Shown here in pieces: positions 1 through 9,621 of a stretch of 64,000 nucleotides of DNA. Below the pieces are notes generated by a model. The model was not told where the DNA came from, ran no database searches, and saw only the letters and a list, made by a program, of their open reading frames with translations. The stretch lies in the NCBI RefSeq assembly GCF_019279795.1, contig NC_056738.1:476055717-476119716 (forward strand), given 5' to 3'. The DNA comes from Protopterus annectens. Its lineage: Eukaryota > Chordata > Ceratodontiformes > Protopteridae. Within the stretch, counting starts at the first letter, position 1, and each line of letters begins with the position of its first letter. A program made the position numbers and the translations under genes.

Positions 1-227
1 TTAGAGGCTATTGCAGTTGCCCACCCCCACTGTAGATTTGATCTGGGACACTCCCCCCAGTCCCATCTCTTTACCTCATTCTACCTAATAGACTCCTTCT
101 GCACTTGTTTTTAGTCATTTTTAAATTAATTGCATTTTTTTAAACTGTTTGGTCTAACACTGCTACATATTCAAGTGTGCTAGCTTGCATTGCATTTGAA
201 TTGTTTTTACTGCTGTTTAAGCTACTT

Positions 228-296
<69 letters not shown>

Positions 297-794
297 CTGT
301 AACTAGTGTAGTCCAGATTCAGATTTGCTGTATCCAGGACTGTATGTAAGCTTCTGAGGCCCCCCCCCCCACAAGCTTTCTGTGTTGGAGGGAAGCCTTC
401 TAGCTTATCAGTGGGCACTAGGTAACCTATCTACCACATAAGGAGTGGTTCTGGCCCTGAAATTGTAGTTATTGGCCATTTGGGCAGTTTTTCCATCTCT
501 CTCAACTTTCTGATTTAAAAGCCCGCATTTGCACTTGTTTCCCCCCTTTCCTGTAACTAGTTTAGTCCAGATACAGATTCTTAGTTTTAGCACTTGAATT
601 TGCTTATTCGTGATCAGCACTTGTTCAGAACTTTTAAGCACTAAATAACCTACTAATTACTACAGCACTCAACCTTCTTCATTACCTAGAGGAAAACAGT
701 TTTTGTACTTACTTTCCTCACTTGCTTACAGAAAAACAGCTCTTGTACTCACTTTCCTCACTTATCTAGAGGAAAATAGTTTTTTATTCAGGCA
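1..794 (+). other. CR1 copy 1 5' UTR with internal duplication
   Basis: This is non-coding leader. It contains a (TA)n tract and two copies of a block reading CCTTTCCTGTAACTAGT followed by TAGTCCAGAT (about 291-330 and 546-580). A run reading AAGCTTCTGAGG near 348 and the following CTTTCTGTGTTGGAGGGAAG match the reverse strand of 23705-23745 in copy 4, which identifies it as the same leader. Short AGGAAAA-AGTTTTT repeats precede the ORF1 start codon. Confidence 0.7.
233..290. repeat. (TA)n microsatellite
   Basis: An uninterrupted TA dinucleotide run of 58 bases inside the CR1 leader. It produces artificial Ile-Tyr repeats in open frames on the minus strand. Confidence 0.98.
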
Positions 795-1773
795 TGTCCA
801 AGGGTCAGCTCCCAGTGTTTTCGCCTGTCTATCTGATGAATCTGGGCATCTTGGGGCAATGTAGAAATTGCCTCATGTACACAGACACCCTCTCCTCCTA
901 CCACCCAACACTACAACCTGTGTGAGATGCACTTATCTAGCCAAACTGGAGGTAAAGCTCTCTCCAATCAAAACTGAACTTGACAGTCAAGAGGAGAAGG
1001 TAAACACTTGCACCACACCACACTCACTACATAGTCTCACTAAATCTACACCACCAAAATCCACAAATAGAAACGCAAAAACATTGGCGGAGGCTCTCAA
1101 TAATAATCTGCTCAAGCAACAGAGACCTCCAAAGCAGAAATGCAAGCAACCTCCACCGCCCAACACAACCCAGATGATACATAGCCCGCAGACTCAGTGT
1201 GCCACTCAACCACAGCCAATAAGGCAAAACAACGTACCCAACACACTAGTCATAGGTGACTCTATAGTCAGGCACACTGATGTCCCACTCACTAGGCTAA
1301 ACAAGGAGAAGGTTACTGTCAGCTGCCTGTCGGGTGCCAGGATCCGCCACATAACCCACGCACTCAGGTCACTCCAGAACAAGTACAAATATGACTCTGT
1401 CATTGTCCATGTTGGTGTGAATGACCTGAGACGTACCTCCCTGGACTACATGAAAAGAGATATGGAAGAGATCTCCGATCTTATAGCTCAGGCAGGAATG
1501 ACCCTAGCCCTGAGTAGCATTCTGCAATCACCCAGAATGATGCCGCAATACAAGGACAAAATGATTGATTTCAGCAATTGGCTAAGCTTCTGATGCCATT
1601 CTAAAGGGATCCAGTATCTATCTGCCTGGGATAACATGGTCGACAGACCATGATGCTTTGCCAGTGGTGGCCTGCACCTGTCACCCCTGGGTTTCTGGAT
1701 ACTGGCTAAGGTTCTTGCTGCCCTTATAGTGCCTTTTTTAGGCAAGGTTCAAATGACAAATTCACCACTGTAA
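795..1773 (+). pseudogene. CR1 ORF1 (zinc-knuckle-like N-terminus + SGNH esterase), decayed
   Basis: CR1 ORF1 proteins bind RNA and carry an SGNH/GDSL esterase domain of uncertain role. The start is ATG at 795 (MSKGQL), the same N-terminus as ORF1 of copy 4. The reading frame shifts near 870-900. After that, a CxxC pair (TCVRC) follows, then a Pro/Lys/Gln-rich linker. The esterase shows block I VIGDSIVRH (about 1250-1276) and block III VHVGVNDLR (about 1408-1434). A TGA at 1591 replaces the Trp codon seen in copy 4, and a second TGA lies at 1651. The family frame ends at TAA 1771-1773, just before ORF2. The serine and the GxND motif are intact, but the frameshift and two stops make it a pseudogene. 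Confidence 0.85.
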
Positions 1774-1799
1774 CAGGAACAGACAAGCAAAAACTGAGG

Positions 1800-4600
1800 G
1801 TGATGCTACTCAATGCTAGAAGTCTAAATCTCAAAATGCACTCACTCGAGGCACTCCTTAAAATGGAGAACATCGATATCTGTGCAGTGACTGAGACCTG
1901 GTTCAAGGCTCCAGAGACCACCCCTGTACTACCAGGCTATAGCCCATACCACACTTTTTGGTCATGTAACCTGGACCGGAACACCAAAGGTGGAGGTGTG
2001 TCCATATTCATTAAGGATATCCACATCTCCAGGCTAGTTGCTCAGCATAATGCAGCCGAGGTTATCCAAGTGCAACTAACTCTGGGCAAAACTGCAATCA
2101 AAATTGTAGCTTGCTACAGATCACCCACCATGCCCCAGGATACCCACTTCTCTTTTCTTAATGTACTGGAAAATATTAGGGTTCAACTAAATACCCTAAT
2201 AATGGGTGATTTCAATTACCCCACCATTAACTGGGAAAACTACTCATGTACCAACTCCTTAGCTCAACGCTTTCTGGAATTAATAAACTCCAATGCCCTG
2301 GATCAACTTATCCACACCCCCACCAGGGTTAACAATATCCTAGATCTAGTCATTACCAACATGAGTGAGAGTTCCACACCTGAAGTCAATGCCTCATTGG
2401 TCCGATCCGACCCTAAGCTAATTACCCTAGATATCCACATCCTGCCCCCACTCCCCATTAAGGAAACCATGGTGAAATATTGCTCCAAAGCCAACTTCAT
2501 GCTTCTTAAGACAGAAGTGGTGAACTTTATGACACCCATGCAGATGGACAATACAGTTACAACTACTGAATCCTACACAATTGCACTTTATAAGCACTTA
2601 CACAAGTGCGTGGATCGTGCTATCCCAAACAGAACCAAGACACTATCCTCCAAAAAAAGGAAGCCAATCTGGTGGTCCCCTGCCATAAAGAAACTGTACA
2701 ATAGAAGGAAGAAACTGTTGCAAAAGAGTGTAAAATCCCATGAGTGGAGGAGCTTCCTGGTCAGCCTCAGTAAGAAGCTGTGATCCCTGATAAAATCCTT
2801 CAAAGCTAGTTACAAAAACAAAATCACCACTGATTCTAAAGACAACCACAAAGCATTCTATAGCTATGTCAAGAATCTCAATGGTAACACTCAGATCTAC
2901 TCTGAGTTACAGCACAATGGCACTAAATATACAAACCCAACTGATATTGCCAACATCCTGGCAGATAAGTTCAGTGCTAACTTTACCCCCCTCTCACCCC
3001 CTAAAGAGCCCATCTGTATAATGGAAGAATGTAAAGTTCCTGTAATCACGGCTGCACAGGTAAAAACCACACTCTCCAAAGCCAAGAACACTGCATCCAT
3101 GGGACCAGACAACATCCCAGGCTGCATTCTACATGAACTACAGAACAAACTGGCACCCCACCTAAGTACCATGTTCAATCATAGCCTCACCTCAGGCTTT
3201 GTGCCTGCTGAATGGCACACAGTGATGGTTATCCCACTCCACAAAGGGGGGAGCCACCAGGGACCCCGGGAACTACCGCCCCATTAGCCTGACGAGCCTG
3301 GTCTGCAAGGCCACGGAACGTATCATCATGGAACTTATAAACAAAGACATTGGTAATCTCCAAACTCTGGACCCCACCCAGTTTAGGTTTGTAAAAGGCA
3401 GATCATGTCTCCTCAACCTGATAGACTTCTTTCAAGCAGTCACCAAAGCCATAGTCAAGGGTAAGGTGGTTCACACAGCCTATCTAGATCTTGCCAAGGC
3501 GTTTGACACCATCCCCCACTCTGGAATTATAGATAAACTCACTAAACTAGGTATAAATCCCTATGTCACAAGATGGGTTGCCAACTGGCTCTCTGACAGA
3601 ACCCATACTGTGAAAGTAGCAGACTCCAAATCTGACTTCAGACCAGTGCCAAGTGGAGTACCACACGGTTTAGTCCTGGGTCCTCTTCTGTTTGGTATCT
3701 ACTTCTCTGAAGTACAGGCTAACACAGAAGGTCTTTGGCTAAGGAAGTTCACAGATGACTGCAAACTAGGGGCCATAATCAAAACTCCTAATGATGTGGA
3801 TATCCTACAAAAGGGCTTCACTGAGACAGATGCCTGGTGTCAAAGACATGGCCTCAAGCTCAATTCCAAAAAGTGCATTGTCATCCCCTTTGGTAAAAAC
3901 TCTGTACCCATGAACTACAACATAGGCGGGAGTATACTTAACACCGAAAGTGTGATAAGAGACCTTGGGACACAGGTGGACAGTAGTCTCTCCTTTGATA
4001 ATCACATCGCCACAGTAGTCAGGAAATCCTTCTACATGGCACACCTCATCACAAAAGGTTTCTCATCCAGAAAAAAAGAGGTCATTGTTCCCCTCTACTC
4101 ATCACTCATTAGACCCATTATAGAGTACAACGCCCCTTTTGGTATGTACCTCACAAGACATCTACAACAACTGGAAAGGCCACAGAAATACCTCACAAAG
4201 AGGATTACTGGCCTCAAACAGATGCCCTATGCAGACCGTCTCAAAAAACTCCAGCTTTACTCCGTCACATATCGCCTACTCAGAGGTGATCTCTGCCTAA
4301 CATACAAAGCTATGTCAAACCCAGAGCTGTTGGACATGCCCCACTTAAAGAAATCCCAATCCCTCCAAACTACACACGCTCTAGAGACCAATACCTTGTC
4401 ACCACAATAAACAGAACATGCCGGAGGGATAGATTCCTGTCCCAGAGGCTTCCCATACTCTGGAATAAACTACCTATCTATATCAAACACAGCTCCTCAT
4501 TAGCACTCTTCAAGAAAAAATTGATGACTGGATGGGAAATAGGAAATTCACCCCGGGGATCACTTCTGTGGCTCTGCTTGACAGTGGCACAAGAAAATAA
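1800..4600 (+). pseudogene. CR1 ORF2: APE endonuclease + reverse transcriptase, decayed
   Basis: ORF2 nicks the target DNA and copies the element RNA into it by target-primed reverse transcription. The APE endonuclease begins at MLLNARSLNLKMHSLEALL. It includes AVTETWF (about 1885) and IMGDFNYPTINW (about 2200), which are standard APE blocks. A TGA at 2781-2783 interrupts the linker, and the frame resumes downstream as SKDNHKAFYSYVK. A +1 frameshift lies in a G/C run near 3245-3280. The reverse transcriptase shows AYLDLAKAFDTIPHS and a GVPHG-VLGPLLFGI block. At 3748-3759 the catalytic motif reads FTDD where copies 4 and 6 have FADD. A further frame break near 4380-4410 precedes the C-terminus, which ends at TAA 4598-4600. 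Confidence 0.9.
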
Positions 4601-5010
4601 TTTTCTTGGGTGGCAAAAGCCAGGGTACCTTTTTGGCTGGGTTTGTGTAGGCCCCAGGGCTGATAGCCTAGTACCTACCTATGAACCTATGAACAAAGGA
4701 TAGTTTTGCATGGGGCAAGACTCCATTATCAACCATACTCTTAATTTATGTATCTTATTTGTGGTGTAGAACAATCTTAGAGAGCAGGGCTGATCCCCCT
4801 GCAAAACCATATCTTTGCAATGTAATATTTATTGCAATAAATTGTCTGTTGAATGGGTTTGTTTAACTAGAATTCAGCAATTTTCTCATAAATTCACGGT
4901 CACTTATGTGGTGGTTATGGGCACATTAATGTCATATGTATGCATGTTTTCTGCTTGTCATGACTACAAGTTCATTAGAAGAGACTGTAATTTAATAGGG
5001 TCTATATTAG

Positions 5011-5042
5011 ATCACCGAACGCTTAGGTTAGCGAACGGTGAT
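5011..5042. repeat. Hairpin 1 (ATCACCG...CGGTGAT)
   Basis: The arms ATCACCG and CGGTGAT pair perfectly, are followed by an AA/AA mismatch, and continue as CGCT/AGCG around a 6-base loop. Confidence 0.8.
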
Positions 5043-5086
5043 TAATCGACCCCATGTAAGTGAAAGCTTACAAAACTGAACTGTCA

Positions 5087-5129
5087 GAACAGCAATTTTT
5101 TTTTTCCAAGGGAAAAAAAAACGCTGTTC
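5087..5129. repeat. Hairpin 2 (GAACAGC + T-run / A-run + GCTGTTC)
   Basis: GAACAGC followed by a T-rich arm pairs with an A-rich arm followed by GCTGTTC, with a loop of a few bases (AAG). The poly-A/T arms would make it prone to slippage. Confidence 0.75.
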
Positions 5130-5184
5130 CAACAAAAAAAAAAAAAAGAAAAGAAAAAAAAAACACTATAAAACATGAAATTAA

Positions 5185-5208
5185 GTGAGGGGGGCTTCAC
5201 CCCCCCAC
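5185..5208. repeat. Hairpin 3 (GTGAGGGGGG / CCCCCCCAC)
   Basis: A short G-run and C-run inverted repeat around CTTCA, followed by more C-rich tracts (about 5209-5245). Confidence 0.6.
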
Positions 5209-5296
5209 ACCCCCGATATCTGGGGCCCCCCACACCCCCCTACTTAAATATACCAACTCCGAGACCGCACTACAGTGCTGAAAATGGCAAACTACT

Positions 5297-5350
5297 GAAG
5301 CGGCCAAGCAAATTCTTTCCCAGGGAAAGAATTTGCTTACATGCCGCTTC
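5297..5350. repeat. Hairpin 4, 54-bp near-perfect palindrome
   Basis: The outer arms GAAGCGGC/GCCGCTTC enclose inner 16-bp arms, AAGCAAATTCTTTCCC and its exact complement, separated by one A. A few unpaired bases lie between the outer and inner stems. It is the strongest palindrome I saw in the window. Confidence 0.9.
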
Positions 5351-5442
5351 GATATTTTACCGTTTTGGCATTTACAGCTCGACCAAGACGCATTCGCTAA
5401 CCTGTGTCTTCAGTCAGCTAATAGGAACCCATTTAATAGACC

Positions 5443-8400
5443 TTTTTCCTGTGAATTAGAGTGATATGGGAAGGAGGCAGATGTGCCCTTACTGCTTGCC
5501 CAGGGGATGAATATTGCATTCAGATAGAGCATTATTTAAGTTTTGTTCCCAGAATGGTTGCGCAATGAAACATTTACTTGCTTGGTATTTGTGTAGTTTT
5601 CACATACTTGCACATGGATAGCCTCCTGATACTTCCCAGATTGTGCAGGTGGCTAGAACATTTAGATAAGGCTTCCTCTGTATTGCCAGAGCAAAATTAT
5701 AATTATTCATACTTCTTTGTGTGTGACAGATCTTGGCAGATCTATGTAGTGTTCAGCAGCTGGATTTTTCATGAATTCAAGCCATGATCCTTTTTTTTTT
5801 TTTTTTTTTAAGATAAAAGGAAAACAGTGTTGGATGTAATGAAATTCATTCAACTGAGATGCAATATTCCGAGCCTTAATGTTAAATTTAAGAATTGGAT
5901 TTTGTTAATCTTCTGAAGCATATGATATACAAGTCAACCTCGTGAAAAAAAAAACTTCTCTCTTTTTAAGATCCCTATAACAAAACAAACATTAATTTTT
6001 GTTATGTATATCCAAAGAATTTAATTGGCTGCAAGTCATCTCTAATAGTTAATGCAAATCAATTATGCCCTTGTAATACTTCTTTGTTTTACATGTTTTA
6101 AATGGCAATGATTGCTTTCTTGGATGCATATTACTAAAATATAGGAGAAATGAAACTCAGAATGCTAACCTCAGTAATTCTGAAGACTTAGTAAGACAAA
6201 TTGGGTACCTAGGCACACTGCATACCAGAAGGAAGAACAAACCACCATTTCACATGTAATATATTCCATTACTGTACAAAATCAACCACTTCAAAAATGG
6301 CATCTTCTGATTTATTCTTACTGATGTCAGTCACCAGGGAATGCTATAAACTCTGCTTGACACACAGACAGATGAAGCCACTTTTTAGGGGGGGGGGTTG
6401 CTGTGTTCTCTTTCCTCAGATAAAATAACTTTAGCATTTGTAAATGTTTGGGCAATAGCTGCAAAGCCATAAATATCCTTAAAGGAATGAATTACAGTTT
6501 ACAAAAGACATTAGTTCCCACCTTTCACAAGGATTCCGTGTACCATTGCAATTTTAAATTTCCATCATTAAAATGACATAGTAATTAATCAAGCTACTTG
6601 TTTTTCATAAGCAGTAGAATGACGATCTGTAACTATTACCTTCCTCAGACCATATTAAAAAGGGTTATGACAAAAAAGGAAGTGAATGATACAGTTACAC
6701 GACTCATTCTGAAGTACTCTGTTGAAATCATAATTCAAAGTAATTCCAAAGCAAACATTGATTGCAAAAAGGAAATTATTGATGAGGCACTTCTTAATTT
6801 AAGCTAGTGGAATAATATCAGGTTAAGTGGAACCACATAATCAAGTCGCTGGTCTGAGTATGGAATAGCTGGAACAGGATTTTAGAGGTTTATAACAGAT
6901 GATATCAGCAGAGTAAGAAATATGAATGTAGGACGTGTTGCTACTTACATACCTTATTGAGGCAGCATTAGCTACTGAGTATGGCTGTTTCCTTAACAAA
7001 ACTATTAGAAATAATTGAATTGCAAGCTTCCCCCATTTCCACATTCATACATGTCTAATGACAGTTAATAAAACTCAGCTTCACAGATGTTATGTACCCA
7101 TTTCACAGACAGTTAATATAACTCAGCTTCACAGATGTTATGTACCCATTTCACAGACAGTTAATATAACTCAGCTTCACAGATGTTTTGTACCCATTTC
7201 ACAGACAGTTAATATAACTCAGCTTCACAGATGTTTTGTACCCATTTCACAGACGTAACTGTGCAGTGCAACAGAGGTAAACAATTTCTTAAATGCTGAT
7301 TCCTAATAGTAAGTGGCTTTACTGGTAAATCAAATGAACTGACAAAAGCAGGATAGGATTTTGCAGAGCTGTAGCATCTTTCAATCAACCTGTTAATTTT
7401 ATTTTAAACAACCCCATTTCTTAAACTGACAGTATTGTTTAACATCAAAAAATCAGCACACCATTTTTCTATATGGATACAAGTACAATATTTTTAGGCA
7501 CAGATGCAAAGATAGAATCGCATTTGGTAGAAAATCCATTTGGTAGAATCACTTGTAATCTAAAAGTAAGTATTTTGCTTCCACTACAAGTTAAATAAAC
7601 AAATTTACAAAACACAAGGGAGACAAGACTGCAAGTTGCAAGTATTTCTTGTTGGGGGGGAAGCACCCTGCACCCCCAATGATATATATATCAACTCTAT
7701 GGTTGTATCTCCCAAAACAATGCAACCACTACTAGCACACACATAAATAGCACCACCACTAATTTCCCACGGGAAGTATTGCTATTTAGTAACTGTAATA
7801 CTTACAGATTAAAGTTAATGATGATCTTGTTAAACACAAAGAAAAATATTACAAACAATTCTGCAAAAAATCTAATTAAAAGTACTTCTCAAAATTCAAC
7901 CTGATAATAAAACCAATACATGCATGCAACTAACTGTGATTTTACCAAATCTGTCTTCAACCGTTTTGTTCTACTACATGATTCTTTTTAAGCCCTACCA
8001 CTTTGCTTTGCACATGTCCTCTTAATTACCCAATGTTTGGATATGAAAACTATGTACCTTTGTGTTCTCTGTCAGTTCTGATTGTAGTGTACCCCCAATC
8101 ACTCCTAGAGCCCTAATAAGATGTTTTTTATAAGAATCTTTATTCTTCACAGGGTTCCCTTAGTGAGGAGTGCACCCTAGATAAAGGTGTCCCTCACCGA
8201 CCCAACAAAAGCTATTAGTGAGTGATCATCATTTCTCTCCCTGTCCAATTATTACTTTTAGTACCCAGCTCACTACCATAAATTTTCAGCTCCTTCCTAT
8301 ACTCGTTCTGCCTTAAAATATTAAGCTTTGTATTATGTGCCCCTTTCTGCATGGTGATTTTGCTAACATGTGCCAAACACTTCAAGTCTGTTACCTACAA

Positions 8401-9555
8401 CTGTCTGTAACCATTTTTCGAGCTTGTTTGCACACTTTATATAGGTCTAATCACCTACTTGTTTGCAAAGTCACATAGCCAGGTTGGGATTTTAGATGTA
8501 GAATTAAAATTCACATTTCAAAATTTTTGCATTCTATGTGCAGCATTATTAATGGTCTGTCCCAAACCCAGAGGTGGCTCACAAGTAGCCAGATTAACAG
8601 CCGCCACCACAGCAAAAGTATATATTATATATAATGGATTTTAGTGCCCTGCAATATGAAATTTAATTTCAGCATCAAGTCCAGTACTTTAAGTGACCAA
8701 ACCTAGAATGCTGTTGTCATAAGTCATAGCTATTTCCATAATTCTGACTGATTTACACCAGCATTGATAATTATTACCACTTCCTTTTCCTGTCCTGCTG
8801 CTTCCTAGCATTTGACTATTTAGCTTATTGTATTTGCATAAAAAAAATCTGTATTACAGACAGCTAGACGTTTGACTTGATGTTTTTCTGCAATGAACAA
8901 ATAGTATGAAAAAAAAACAGTTTTACTAGATATACAAGGAAAAAAAGTTAAACCTGAGTTGACTTGTAAAGGAATAGCAGAACCTAATATTAACCATACA
9001 AAAAGTATACATCAGTATACTAAAGTCTTATATTGTAAACACATTTAACAAGAAAATAGTACAATTTTCAAAGAATATACTTATAAGCAGATACAACAAA
9101 GTCATTCAATGCCATGACTAAAGCAGTGAGAAGGGGCTGGCTGTCCAGGGTGTAAAATGATAGGTGGTACAATCAGCACTGAAGAAAAAGTGTAGATCAA
9201 TCTATGCTAATCAGTGGGGAAACTGTTTTGCTATTCACTAGGTTAGGGCATTACTTTCTGTGAAGGAGCCTGTAAGTAAGAGTTGATAGTGACAATATGG
9301 AGTGGTCAGTTATGGGAAGTGAGTTGGGGTTTGTAGGTTTGTTGGGGTGATGCACACATGGTTGTGCACTTAGTAAAAAGTGACAGATTTTATTTTGCAG
9401 TATCAGCAGACAATAACTGCTAGCAGCTTAGACATGGGTAAGGGTAATAGGAAAGTAGTCAAAAATAAGGTTTAAGACCCACCCTTACTCCTTAACCACT
9501 ACCCACCCCTAGAGGCAGGCTTGGCATTGTCAGTGTGCTGATTATATTCACATTT
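5443..9555. other. Unassigned non-coding DNA, AT-rich
   Basis: I see no gene, exon or recognisable transposon here. Open frames are at most about 70 codons and lack any familiar motif. Long T or A runs (for example 5790-5810) and a G run near 6390 are present. A 48-bp minisatellite (annotated separately) is the only clear structure. The stretch could be ancestral intergenic or intronic DNA. Confidence 0.6.
7061..7252. repeat. 48-bp minisatellite, four units
   Basis: Four head-to-tail 48-bp units start at 7061, 7109, 7157 and 7205, each beginning ACAGTTAATA. They differ at a few positions: AAA versus TAT early in the unit, and TTATG versus TTTTG later. Because 48 is a multiple of three, one frame stays open as a 16-residue repeat (NITQLHRC-VPISQTV). 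I take that as a by-product, not a gene. Confidence 0.95.
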
Positions 9556-9621
9556 GTGAGTGAGTGAGTGAGTGAGTGAGTGAGTGAGTGAGTGAGTGAC
9601 TGAGTGAGTGAGTGAGTGAGT
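9556..9621. repeat. (GTGA)n microsatellite
   Basis: About sixteen GTGA/GAGT tetranucleotides with one GAC interruption near 9600. It directly abuts the 3' end of CR1 copy 2, which begins with TTCATAGG. Confidence 0.97.

Larger units (their letters stand above)
1..4697 (+). mobile_element. CR1-type non-LTR retrotransposon, copy 1 (5' end outside window)
   Basis: This LINE holds a 5' UTR (1-794), an esterase-containing ORF1, an APE endonuclease/reverse transcriptase ORF2, and a 3' end with about two copies of an 8-bp motif (CCTATGAA) near 4675-4695. The ORF1 esterase plus this kind of short 3' repeat is characteristic of CR1-group elements. The left edge aligns with about position 23941 of the minus-strand copy 4: both read a TTAG-GGC-TTG-GCCC block followed by CCCATCTC. 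The 5'-most part of this copy therefore lies outside the window. Both ORFs carry stops and frameshifts, so the copy is dead. Confidence 0.88.
4999..5442. mobile_element. Candidate non-autonomous DNA transposon (MITE) built of hairpins
   Basis: This 444-bp block begins GGTCTAT and ends ATAGACC, a short inverted terminal match, with TTTAATA next to or overlapping each end. Four inverted repeats fill it: 5011-5042, 5087-5129, 5185-5208 and 5297-5350. It encodes nothing recognisable. I could not assign a superfamily or a clear target-site duplication. It could also be a decayed composite of several repeats. Confidence 0.4.

Noticed and set aside
140-418. 92-codon minus-strand open frame with an Ile-Tyr run
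   Set aside because: It is a translation of the (TA)n microsatellite in the CR1 leader. No homology, and it lies antisense to the element.
1236-1500. Bacterial-type lipase/esterase gene from contamination or transfer
   Set aside because: The GDS and GxND motifs belong to CR1 ORF1, which normally carries this domain, and an RT ORF follows directly.
7061-7252. CRISPR-like array
   Set aside because: The units are contiguous with no unique spacers, and the host is a eukaryote.
7058-7258. Possible repeat protein with 16-residue units
   Set aside because: It is fully explained by the 48-bp minisatellite. There is no flanking coding sequence or start context.
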